This document shows positions 7,801-13,305 of a stretch of DNA of 13,305 nt, piece by piece. Each line of letters starts with the position of its first letter. The stretch's first letter is position 1. The position numbers and the translations under genes are program-made. The stretch is from an uncultured Collinsella sp. GTDB lineage: Bacteria > Actinomycetota > Coriobacteriia > Coriobacteriales > Coriobacteriaceae. The stretch is from NCBI GenBank assembly GCA_934630385.1, contig CAKTWE010000047.1:1-13305 (forward strand). The letters are read 5' to 3'. The notes beneath the pieces were generated by a model, which had not been told where the DNA came from, ran no database searches, and saw only the letters and a list, made by a program, of their open reading frames with translations.

Positions 7801-10800
7801 GGCGTTCTTGCCGGTGGCGACGACCTTGGCGTCCTTGCCCTCGCCCTCGACGAGCTCGAAGGAGAACTCGCCCTCAGCCATGTCGCGGCCGTCCAGGACC
7901 TTGGTCGCGGTGATCTGGTCGGTGACGCGCGTCTCGACAGGCGTCACGCTGTAGGTATTGGTGAACGTAAATGCCGCGTTGCCGTCCGGGTTGCGGGACA
8001 CGCTCAGTTTGCCCTTGCCGTCATCGGTCACGGTGAAGGAAACCGTATGCGAAGGCTCGGCGTCGTTGGTCACGCCAGCGACCTCGCCGGACTCGGTCAC
8101 GGTGTAGGTAAAGGTGTGCTCGCGCTTCTCGGGCTTCTCGCCCAGAGCCTTGTTAAGGTCGTCGAGCGTAAAGGTAATCTTGCCAAAGTCGACCTTGCCC
8201 TTGGCATCATTGGTCACGCTCGCGTTCGCGGGCATGGGTGCGCCCTCTTCACCGGTCACGGTAAAGGTGAACTTGCCGGTAATGTCAGCCGGGGTCAGGC
8301 CATCAGGAACCTGCAGATTCTTCTTGCCAACAAGCGATGCCTCGGCAGGCGCGGCAGTGTAGGCGTTCACGAACTCGTTGCCGGCGTCGCCGTAGTCAGC
8401 CGTCGCCGTCAGGGTACCATCGCCGTTGTCGACAACGGTTACATATGCGTCAATTGCCGACACGGCAGCGCTCACGCCCGCAGGCAGCTTGCCAGTCTGC
8501 TCGGCAGCAGTGTAGCGAATGACCCACGTGGGCTTGTCTGAGCTATCGTCAAACGACGCCTTCTCTTCCTCGACCAGCTTGGCAAGCGACTCGGTCGTAT
8601 ACGTCAGCGGACCGAACTCAACCTTGCCGCCCTTGTTGGTTGCATCCAGCAGAACCTCGTCGTGCTCCGCATAGCTCAGCGCAAACTTAAATTCGTCATC
8701 GGCCATCGGGCGCCCCGTGAGCTTCTTGGTTGCCTCAAGAGTCAGCGGGGTTTCCGTCTTGGCGCTATAGGTGTTCTTGAACTCGGTCTCGCCCGAGATC
8801 TTTTCAACGTCAGCCTTAAGCCCACCCGTGGCCTTAACCGCCACGGTCACCTTGAACGTGGCAACGTTCTTGCTGTAGGTGATGCCACCGGCGTCGCCCT
8901 TGACCTCGCGGACCTCATAGGTGTACTCGCCCGGCTTGTTGTGGGTGATCTCGCCGAAGTCGATAGCTGCCTTGCCCTTGTCTAGGTCAGCCTTGTGCAC
9001 GATCGCAGTCGCGAGCGCAGGCATCGGGGCGTCATTCTCGGACGTCGCGGAGAGCTCAAACTTAAACTTGTCCGTATCCGTCCACTCGCGACCCTCGAGC
9101 ACCTTGGTCAGGCCAAAGCTCGTCTTGGTATCCACCGTTGCCGGCGTCACGTTAAAGCTGATCTTGCCGTTGTTGCCCAGGTGAACGTCAACCTCCGTGG
9201 CGTTCGACTTGGCAGACGTGTTGTTCCACTTGGGATTGAGCACGTCGGCCGCGGTGCCGGTGAGGTTACCGCCCACACGCTCCTTGGTGGTGTGGAGCTC
9301 GTCAATAAAGGCCAGGCGCGCGGTTCCCTTGCTAAACGACAGGTTTCCGCTCGCGTCGGGCACGATGGCGCCCTCAAAGCTCGCGGCGTCTCCGCCGGTA
9401 AACTCAATAACGGCAATACGGGATTCGGCCTTACTGTCTGCGCCCAGCGCCTCGAACTCATCCTTGTAGTAATAGATGCCCTCGGCAGCCAGCGAGCCCG
9501 TCGCAGGCGTTGTGCAGTTCTTATCCGTGTAAATGGGAGTCTGCTTCTGGAAATAGTAATAGCGGTTGGTGTCGGCAGGCTCAAAGTTCGCGATCGTATC
9601 GCCCAGCGCGCCAGCGTTCCACTTGTTCGCGTAGAAGTTAACGGTCTTGGAACCGTTCTCCGCGGTGGTCGTATTGCTCTTGATGTAGTCCTCGAGCCCC
9701 TTTACGTTCTTGGGCGTAAACAGGTTATCGAGCGCTTCTTTCTTAACGCTTGAGGTGTAGTTCACCTGAATGGGCTCAGTATTGTCGACCGTAAGCACGC
9801 CGTCGGTGATCTTAAAGTGGTGCAGCGGAATCAGCGACGCAGGAATCTTAACCGTTACGATATCGCCGGTCTGAGGCTTGCCCTCTTCGGCATGCTGAAC
9901 GGTGATGACCAGGTTCGCAGCGGCACCAGTAAATGTATATGTGTCGACATTGCCCTCAGTCTTTATTGCCGGTTTGGCAAACGTTTCGCCGTTGTACACG
10001 ACAGACGTAAAGTTGTCGACCTGCATAAAGTCGCCCAGCTCGTCAGTAAACGTAATGTAGCCAGACTTATGCTCGCCATAACCGCCGTGAACTTCGGTCG
10101 GGTAACCAGTTTGGACAATGCTTCCCGAGATCTCTTCGAAGATCTTCTCGAGCTCGTCGGCACTAGTTGCCGACTTGTAGTAATCGGAGTTTTCTGCACG
10201 TGTGCCAAGCTCATCGCTCTTATACGAATTTGCGTCGGGATAATTGCTCGACACGGCATGCATGAACTTATTCTCTCTGCTTGTGCTCTTTTCCGTGGGG
10301 ACGTCATTGGGATTTGCACCGTCAAAGATGCCGATAGCGTAAATGTCGGTACCTTTATTCTTGAGGTTCTTGGCGCTACGGATGGCGCTATTGGCAACCT
10401 CGGCCTCGAATCCACTGGAACTCGTAGGTGAGCCATCGGTGAAGAAGACGACGACCTTCTTGGCGTCGGCGCGATCAGACGAAATGCCCTCAGCCAGCTG
10501 TAAGCCATAATCGGCTCGCGTGGCGCCAGCGGGACTGATGGAGTCGACCGTACCCTTAAGGCTCTCCGCGTCCTCGCCCTTGCAGAGCGTCAGCTTCTTC
10601 ATGGTCTGCGAGTAGTTGCAGATGGGTCCTCCCCACCAACCATCGTGATATGTTTTGTTGCCAAGCTCAGGAGTCATATCGCCTGCAAACTTAACGATGG
10701 CAACCTGATGCTGCTTGGATTCATCTGTGATGCTTTGGTTTTGCGTGGCGATGGTGTCAATAAAGCGATTGGCGGCCGTCTTCAGCGCGTCAATACGCTT

Positions 10801-11208
10801 GGTACGGTCGCTTCTACTCATCTCATCATCCATCGAGCCTGAAGCGTCCAACACCATCACGATATCGAGCGGCTTGCCGGAAACCGTCGTATCGGATGTC
10901 GAAGAGATGGCTGACAGCGTGGTCAGGAAATCCGACTCTTCGTTTGCCGCGGTTTCCTTGACCGTCTTGTCGGTCCAGATTCGGCCGACGTTTTGAGTTG
11001 TTACTTCCTTGCCGTCATAGCCGCCGGCCCAGAACTTCCAGTAGTTGCTGGTATCGGGGTCGACGACCGTTTTTCCGGTCATGGCCGGTCCGTCCATTCC
11101 GGTGCTGGACCTGGCGTTGGCCTCGGGCAGCATGGCAAATGCTGCAGCCGGCAACACCAGCACTACGGCCAGTATCACCGCCAAGAGACCCCTCGTGTAC
11201 TTACTCAT
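4897..11208 (-). CDS. Giant LPxTG surface protein: VWA domain plus ten pilin-type isopeptide (Spy0128/FctA-like) domains
   Basis: The protein is 2,103 residues. AAGGGAG lies 5 nt before the ATG, and an N-terminal signal peptide (about 1-33) follows. A von Willebrand A domain (about 113-365) has a complete MIDAS: D121-x-S123-x-S125, T230 and D258. Residues 366-690 are a linker region with no family I can name. Ten pilin isopeptide domains follow, starting near 696, 822, 956, 1094, 1214, 1340, 1496, 1634, 1812 and 1932. Each opens with a K-x-L/I-x-G-R-like Lys, has a Y-x-V/L-x-E Glu and closes with F-x-N-x-Y. Triads include K702/E768/N812 and K1939/E1991/N2040. The C-terminus has LPTTG (2071-2075), a membrane helix and RKR. 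The expected role is a long, protease-resistant, wall-anchored adhesin whose VWA tip binds host or microbial ligands. No sortase gene is nearby, so a housekeeping sortase elsewhere is implied. Confidence 0.93.
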   Translation of the reverse strand: MSKYTRGLLAVILAVVLVLPAAAFAMLPEANARSSTGMDGPAMTGKTVVDPDTSNYWKFWAGGYDGKEVTTQNVGRIWTDKTVKETAANEESDFLTTLSAISSTSDTTVSGKPLDIVMVLDASGSMDDEMSRSDRTKRIDALKTAANRFIDTIATQNQSITDESKQHQVAIVKFAGDMTPELGNKTYHDGWWGGPICNYSQTMKKLTLCKGEDAESLKGTVDSISPAGATRADYGLQLAEGISSDRADAKKVVVFFTDGSPTSSSGFEAEVANSAIRSAKNLKNKGTDIYAIGIFDGANPNDVPTEKSTSRENKFMHAVSSNYPDANSYKSDELGTRAENSDYYKSATSADELEKIFEEISGSIVQTGYPTEVHGGYGEHKSGYITFTDELGDFMQVDNFTSVVYNGETFAKPAIKTEGNVDTYTFTGAAANLVITVQHAEEGKPQTGDIVTVKIPASLIPLHHFKITDGVLTVDNTEPIQVNYTSSVKKEALDNLFTPKNVKGLEDYIKSNTTTAENGSKTVNFYANKWNAGALGDTIANFEPADTNRYYYFQKQTPIYTDKNCTTPATGSLAAEGIYYYKDEFEALGADSKAESRIAVIEFTGGDAASFEGAIVPDASGNLSFSKGTARLAFIDELHTTKERVGGNLTGTAADVLNPKWNNTSAKSNATEVDVHLGNNGKISFNVTPATVDTKTSFGLTKVLEGREWTDTDKFKFELSATSENDAPMPALATAIVHKADLDKGKAAIDFGEITHNKPGEYTYEVREVKGDAGGITYSKNVATFKVTVAVKATGGLKADVEKISGETEFKNTYSAKTETPLTLEATKKLTGRPMADDEFKFALSYAEHDEVLLDATNKGGKVEFGPLTYTTESLAKLVEEEKASFDDSSDKPTWVIRYTAAEQTGKLPAGVSAAVSAIDAYVTVVDNGDGTLTATADYGDAGNEFVNAYTAAPAEASLVGKKNLQVPDGLTPADITGKFTFTVTGEEGAPMPANASVTNDAKGKVDFGKITFTLDDLNKALGEKPEKREHTFTYTVTESGEVAGVTNDAEPSHTVSFTVTDDGKGKLSVSRNPDGNAAFTFTNTYSVTPVETRVTDQITATKVLDGRDMAEGEFSFELVEGEGKDAKVVATGKNAADGKITMSTIEYTKAGTHTYTLREAKGNAGGITYSDAKFTIETTITDNGDGTLKAEHVLKGTEPAEFKNTYSVTPLDAELDFGLSKAIDGRDWTDADEFSFTIAAPEGTPLPDPATVTVNKKDAKDGITAIKFGKIRYTAAGTYKYEIRENAGNAAGMTYDGHVATAEVTVTDNGKGVLVANVTKKESGRFTNKYHTELNYTAAGGLKLSKTLSGRPMTEGQFTFTVTPADVASANALGLHEGANVYKSPAATEGTVGLIDILAGHEVKFTQADAGKTFTYTVAEKNDGQPGYTYDEAVRTVTIAIADDGAGTLTATTTVSGGPKGTPVTVHKSGENKVESAVVPFANSYSATTDAHGGDVAQIVATKTLTGRPMVDGEFYFGIAYAGEAEAIEGTCVTNVNGQVSFGALHYTTEMLADLVNANRAIRTDTNAKLAWTINYTAFEYTSPLAAKGITAATPSFSFKVIVVDNGDGTLTATPAYDGIQPLFENVYGADAVDAALAGTKKLQAAEGLTPADIAGKFTFTVTADEAGAPMPERTTATNDAAGNVDFGKIHFTLDDLNRALGVTTDAPGDASSDAEANADEAEVDADASGDETKDESKPEAPAAPRSHTFTYTVTESGSAPGVTNDANTARKVSYTVTDDRAGYLSVVRNGDDGAAFTFTNTYSVTPTDSVVTDQVKTVKRLTGRDLAAGEFTFELLEDGVVVASGTNDANGNVTLSPIRYEAPGTHTYTLREACPNALGLYKGVTYDSATYTIVTTVKDNGDGTLTATHKLEGTTESAGFTNKYHAMPTQVSIGAIKVLEGRELKKDEFSFKLVGEDVESTVTNDADGKISFDKFEYDEPGTYVYTISEVKGDEAGMTYDKSVFTATVNVVDDGEGNLKANVAFTKGDKSVEGIVFNNTYKKPETPVPTPDPGTPKTVTNIVKTVKGFLPTTGDQQAAALLMAFVIAMAGVGALVWGIRKR
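5431..6717 (-). repeat. Segmental duplication inside the surface protein, copy 2 (isopeptide domains 7-9)
   Basis: This stretch encodes residues 1498-1926. It matches domains 2-4 one for one and in the same order. Domains 7 and 2 share a TLTGRPM/KLTGRPM opening and a VVDNGDGTLTATA-like tail. Domains 8 and 3 share GLTPADI, GAPMP, VDFGKI and FTLDDLN. Domains 9 and 4 share VTDQ, GRD and a TYTLREA block. Copy 2 is about 42 residues longer than copy 1, mostly because of an acidic insertion at about residues 1705-1744. Confidence 0.8.
7585..8745 (-). repeat. Segmental duplication inside the surface protein, copy 1 (isopeptide domains 2-4)
   Basis: This stretch encodes residues 822-1208 and is the counterpart of 5431-6717. 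Domains 1 (start near 696) and 5 (near 1214) are also of one subtype (GREWTD / GRDWTD). The duplicated unit may therefore have been four domains, with domain 6 inserted into the second copy and domain 10 added at the wall-proximal end. Confidence 0.8.
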
Positions 11209-11225
11209 CGCGTCTCCCTTCTCGC

Positions 11226-11340
11226 GGTCTCAGACCTTGCAACAGCTTAAAGTTACGAAATGAGACACAATTTGGGCAGGTGACACATGTTCCAGATTCT
11301 GTTTTGGGCGTGAGACAAATGTCTCACCAAAGTTGAGACA
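11226..11340 (-). promoter_or_regulatory. Cluster of TGAGACA operator-like sites upstream of the surface-protein gene
   Basis: A clear dyad, GTGAGACA-AA-TGTCTCAC, lies at 11310-11327. Additional TGAGACA half-sites lie at 11261-11267 and 11334-11340. A related palindrome GGTCTCAGACC (11226-11236) lies in the expected leader. All are within 18-132 nt upstream of the start codon. On the minus strand a weak -10-like TAAGCT (11249-11244), preceded at 15 bp by TTGTGT, would put the 11261 half-site across the core promoter. The binding protein is not known to me. Several copies of one heptamer plus a dyad strongly suggest a dedicated regulator of the adhesin gene. Confidence 0.6.
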
Positions 11341-11343
11341 CGG

Positions 11344-11402
11344 CGTTTTCGCAGGAAAACGGGTGCGACTCAAGATGGGCGGAGCAAAAGGGCCCGTTTT
11401 CC
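11344..11402 (-). promoter_or_regulatory. Two mutually exclusive hairpins upstream of the surface-protein promoter region
   Basis: CGTTTTC (11344-11350) pairs with GAAAACG (11355-11361) over a GCAG loop. The same middle segment, extended to GGAAAACGGG (11354-11363), can instead pair perfectly over 10 bp with CCCGTTTTCC (11393-11402). The segment can only be in one pairing at a time, as in attenuators, but there is no leader peptide or T-run to support that function. A small CCCC-GAA-GGGG hairpin (11408-11418) follows. The rest of 11403-11445 shows nothing I recognise. Confidence 0.35.
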
Positions 11403-11445
11403 TCCATCCCCGAAGGGGGCAGTCGTTGGCACTCGCCACGGAATG

Positions 11446-11590
11446 GGCCCATCTACTACGTTTAGTCCGGTGCCCCCGACCATAACCGCGTTTCATGAAA
11501 AACCGCAGACGTTCTACCTGCGGTTTTGTTTTTGCATCTTTCTGTATGGTCGAAGGTTCGCTATCTAGCCCCGTAATCCGGCATAGTTTT
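11446..11590 (-). repeat. 145-bp structured intergenic repeat, copy B (inverse orientation to copy A)
   Basis: On the plus strand this copy starts GGCCCATCTACTACGTTTAG and ends CCGGCATAGTTTT, the reverse complement of the ends of copy A, with exactly the same total length. On the minus strand the outer stem pairs 11556-11545 with 11484-11473. All twelve positions pair, two as G-U wobbles that would be C-A mismatches on the plus strand. Compared with copy A, an A-T pair has become G-C and a T-T mismatch has become A-T, which is consistent with a conserved structure. The AAAACTATGCCGG end faces the hydrogenase operon that runs toward it, just as copy A faces the response-regulator gene. Confidence 0.75.
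11498..11527 (-). terminator. Bidirectional terminator-like hairpin in the core of repeat copy B
   Basis: AAAACCGCAG and CTGCGGTTTT form a 10-bp stem with a 9-nt loop. On the minus strand the stem is followed by one further T (five in all), and on the plus strand by GTTTTTG. Either strand would give a usable intrinsic terminator. On the minus strand it lies about 150 nt beyond the ferredoxin gene and could end the hydrogenase transcript. Confidence 0.6.
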
Positions 11591-11622
11591 GTTCGCGGCA
11601 ACTCGCCCACGCGTTCACGCGC

Positions 11623-11656
11623 GGGGCCGGTGGGGCATTCTTGCCCCACCGGCCCC
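11623..11656 (-). terminator. Perfect 15-bp GC-rich hairpin after the hydrogenase operon
   Basis: GGGGCCGGTGGGGCA (11623-11637) pairs without mismatch with 11642-11656 over a four-base loop, 21 nt past the ferredoxin stop codon. No T-run follows on the minus strand. It may protect the 3' end or act with the hairpin at 11498-11527 rather than as a classical terminator on its own. Confidence 0.6.
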
Positions 11657-11677
11657 TATTCCAGCTCTATTCCAGCG

Positions 11678-12019
11678 CTATTCCGACTTGGTTTCTACCG
11701 TGGGAGTCTTGTCCGCTGCGACTGGGGTGCGGGCGGTATCCATAGTCAGGCAATGTTTAGGGCAGCTTTCGATGCACTCGCCGCACACCACGCAGGCGTA
11801 CGGGTCAATCGACCAGGCGCCGCCTTTGCGATCGACCGCGAGCGCGCCCGCCGGGCAGCGACGCGCGCACATGCCGCAGCAAATGCACACGTCCATGTCG
11901 TTGACGATGTGCCCGCGCAGGCGCTCGGGCGCCGTCAGCTTCTCCTGCGGATAGCACACCGTGACCGGCTGCTTGACCATGGAACCCAAGGCCGTCTTGG
12001 CAAATGTCAGCAAACTCAT
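11678..12019 (-). CDS. Two-[4Fe-4S] ferredoxin subunit of an Ech-like membrane hydrogenase (EchF/NuoI-like)
   Basis: This 113-residue iron-sulfur protein has two classic cluster motifs: C45-x2-C48-x2-C51-x3-C55-P and C76-x2-C79-x2-C82-x3-C86-P. An extra cysteine (C47) lies inside the first motif. The N-terminus (MSLLTFAKTALGSMVKQPVT, then CYP) matches the membrane-associated start of NuoI/EchF/HycF-type subunits. It would pass electrons from soluble ferredoxin or a partner dehydrogenase toward the [NiFe] site through the small subunit. It starts 7 nt after the large-subunit stop and is the last gene of the operon, as echF is in echABCDEF. The tail after residue 93 is polar and probably disordered. 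It could equally be called HycF-like; the subunit type is firm but the exact enzyme name is less so. Confidence 0.88.
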   Translation of the reverse strand: MSLLTFAKTALGSMVKQPVTVCYPQEKLTAPERLRGHIVNDMDVCICCGMCARRCPAGALAVDRKGGAWSIDPYACVVCGECIESCPKHCLTMDTARTPVAADKTPTVETKSE

Positions 12020-12026
12020 GCCGTGC

Positions 12027-13115
12027 CTACCTTTCTGTGCAGCTAATGCAGGGGTCGATGGTCAGGATAATCATGGGCACGTTGGCAAGGAGCACGCCCT
12101 GCAGCGCATGTGTCAGACCCGCCAGGTTTTGCGACGTCGGCGTGCGCACGCGAAAACGGTCCAGGTTCTTGGTGCCGTTGCCGCGCACATAGTAATACGC
12201 CTCGCCGCGCGGCTGCTCAATCACAACCTCGCCGCGCGCGCCGTCGGCCGGCGTAAGCTTGGTGCGCCCGCCGATGCCGTCGTGCGGGATCTTGCCTACA
12301 AGCTCCTTGATGATGTCCATGGCCTGCGTGACCTCGGCACAACGCACCTGGCAGCGGGCATAGCAGTCGCCGTCGGTGGCAACGATGGGCTCAAACGCAG
12401 CCAAGTCCGCATAGGCACCGTCGCCAAACATGCGCACGTCGTAGTCTACGCCCGAGGCGCGACCGAACGGGCCGACCATCGAAAGCTCCAGCGCGTCCTT
12501 CTTGCTGATCACGCCCACGCCATGCAGGCGCTCGCCGCAGCTGTTGTCGTCCAAAAACGTATGCACCAGGGCCTCGTAGTCGGGACGCATGGCATCGAGC
12601 GTCTGGACAATGCCTGCCAGCTCGGAGTCCTCGATATCGTGCTTAAGGCCGCCGATCTCGTTAATCGACAGAATCACGCGACCGCCGCACGTGCTCTCAA
12701 AGATCTTGAGAATCTGCTCGCGCAGCGTCCACGAACGATAGAACAGCGCCTCGAAGCCAAAGGCATCGGCGAGCAGGCCCAGCCACAGCAGATGCGAGTG
12801 GATGCGCGAAAGCTCGTGCAAAATGGTGCGGATATACTGCACACGGCCGGGCACCTCGATGTCGAGCATGCGCTCGCAGGCGCTGGCATAGCCGCAACTG
12901 TGACCCACGGCGCAGATGCCGCAGATGCGCTCGGCGATGTAGCCAAACTGATGCATGTCGCGCTTTTCGGTAAGTTTCTCGAGACCGCGGTGCACAAAGC
13001 CGATCTGCGGAATTGCCTCGATGACGCGGTCGTCCTCAATCACCAGGTCCAGATGAAGCGGCTCGGGCAGCACCGGGTGCTGCGGGCCAAACGGAATAAC
13101 GGAGCGATGTGCCAT
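12027..13115 (-). CDS. [NiFe] hydrogenase large subunit, group 4 (EchE/CooH-like)
   Basis: This 362-residue catalytic subunit is related to NuoD. The N-terminal nickel-binding motif is E62-R-I-C65-G-I-C68 and the C-terminal one is D354-P-C356-I-S-C359-TER, so all four Ni ligands (C65, C68, C356, C359) are present and the enzyme should be active. There is no fused NuoC-like domain, unlike HycE/HyfG of E. coli. That domain is instead the separate upstream gene, as in Ech (echD-echE-echF). The protein ends at the CTER tetrapeptide with no C-terminal extension, so no maturation protease should be required; CooH of Rhodospirillum rubrum also lacks this tail. It would catalyse proton reduction or H2 oxidation coupled to ferredoxin and ion translocation. 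The start at 13115 has AAGG close by and a 5-nt gap from the upstream gene. Confidence 0.92.
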   Translation of the reverse strand: MAHRSVIPFGPQHPVLPEPLHLDLVIEDDRVIEAIPQIGFVHRGLEKLTEKRDMHQFGYIAERICGICAVGHSCGYASACERMLDIEVPGRVQYIRTILHELSRIHSHLLWLGLLADAFGFEALFYRSWTLREQILKIFESTCGGRVILSINEIGGLKHDIEDSELAGIVQTLDAMRPDYEALVHTFLDDNSCGERLHGVGVISKKDALELSMVGPFGRASGVDYDVRMFGDGAYADLAAFEPIVATDGDCYARCQVRCAEVTQAMDIIKELVGKIPHDGIGGRTKLTPADGARGEVVIEQPRGEAYYYVRGNGTKNLDRFRVRTPTSQNLAGLTHALQGVLLANVPMIILTIDPCISCTER

Positions 13116-13120
13116 GGACC

Positions 13121-13305
13121 TTACGCCTCCTCTTTCTGCTTGTCGCGGGCGGCCTTGGCGGCAAGCGCCGCGCGGACCTTGGCCGCTTTCTCGGGATCCA
13201 TGGCAGCGAGTTTTGCCTCCATCTCGGCGGCCTTGAGCGCGGCCTTCGCAGCAGCCTCATCGTGCTGAGCATCGGAGCCGGCAGCCGCAGCGGGCTGAGC
13301 AGCGG
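13121..13305 (-). CDS. C-terminal end of the upstream hydrogenase operon gene, probably NuoC/EchD-like (partial)
   Basis: Only the last 61 residues are in the window. They are extremely rich in Ala, Lys and Glu (for example KAALKAAEMEAKLAAMDPEK, then KVRAALAAKAARDKQKEEA) and predict a charged helix, with no catalytic motif. The stop at 13121 lies 5 nt before the large-subunit start, so the two are co-transcribed and probably coupled. By position it should be the NuoC-like subunit (EchD). Extended Ala/Lys-rich tails also occur on NuoC-like and other subunits in actinobacteria, but the family cannot be proved from this fragment. Confidence 0.6.
   Translation of the reverse strand, partial: AAQPAAAAGSDAQHDEAAAKAALKAAEMEAKLAAMDPEKAAKVRAALAAKAARDKQKEEA

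Noticed and set aside
4759..8541. A 1,260-codon open frame on the plus strand, antisense to the surface-protein gene
   Set aside because: It mirrors the repeat structure of the minus-strand gene, has no ribosome binding site, and its product is a biased Val/Gly/His/Ala/Arg-rich string with no domain. Long antisense frames are expected opposite GC-rich genes with strong codon bias.
5400..9200. Regularly spaced similar segments that could suggest a CRISPR array or DNA-level tandem repeats
   Set aside because: The similarity is at protein level, with domains of about 115-170 residues; there are no short exact repeats with unique spacers.
11230..11649. A 139-codon minus-strand open frame in the intergenic region upstream of the adhesin
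   Set aside because: It runs through the repeat copy, the hairpins and the operator cluster and has no ribosome binding site or coding-like composition.
11961..13268. A 435-codon open frame on the plus strand over the hydrogenase genes
   Set aside because: It is antisense to the large subunit, whose nickel-binding motifs and full length are clear. Its translation is low-complexity Ala/Arg/His/Val.

Overview
The window looks like a GC-rich actinobacterial chromosome, most likely class Coriobacteriia and possibly Collinsella. The grounds are the base composition, an LPxTG-anchored giant surface protein built from pilin-type isopeptide domains, an Ech-like [NiFe] hydrogenase operon, and a 145-bp intergenic repeat whose style I associate with Collinsella. 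The genus is an inference; no rRNA or other phylogenetic marker is present.

Left part (1-4546): a drug- or antibiotic-type ABC-2 exporter operon on the minus strand (ATPase, permease, second permease cut by the window edge). It is divergent from a plus-strand two-component system (NarL-type sensor kinase and LuxR-type response regulator, overlapping by ATGA). A kinase, a regulator, an ATPase and two permeases are the same parts as Bacillus LnrJK/LnrLMN (linearmycin sensing and export). The likely logic is that the kinase senses a membrane-active compound and the regulator induces the exporter. The kinase gene has a -10-like box placed for a leaderless mRNA.

Middle (4547-11677): one 2,103-residue secreted, sortase-anchored protein on the minus strand fills 4897-11208. 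It has a signal peptide, a von Willebrand A domain with an intact MIDAS, a 330-residue linker region, ten pilin-type isopeptide domains each with a recognisable Lys/Glu/Asn triad, and an LPTTG anchor. Domains 2-4 and 7-9 are a segmental duplication. Strong GC hairpins and a G-tract lie after its stop. A cluster of TGAGACA half-sites, including one clear dyad, and two mutually exclusive hairpins lie upstream of it. The gene is bracketed by two copies of a 145-bp structured repeat in opposite orientation. In both copies the same end faces the 3' end of a neighbouring operon.

Right part (11678-13305): the 3' end of an Ech-like group 4 membrane hydrogenase operon on the minus strand. It holds the end of a NuoC-like subunit, the [NiFe] large subunit, and a two-cluster ferredoxin subunit, in the gene order echD-echE-echF. 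The large subunit stops exactly where maturation endopeptidases cut other [NiFe] hydrogenases. A perfect 15-bp hairpin follows the ferredoxin gene.

The most unusual items are the 145-bp repeat, whose stem shows covariation and whose core is flipped relative to its ends; the TGAGACA operator cluster; and the higher-order domain duplication with an acidic insertion in the giant surface protein.
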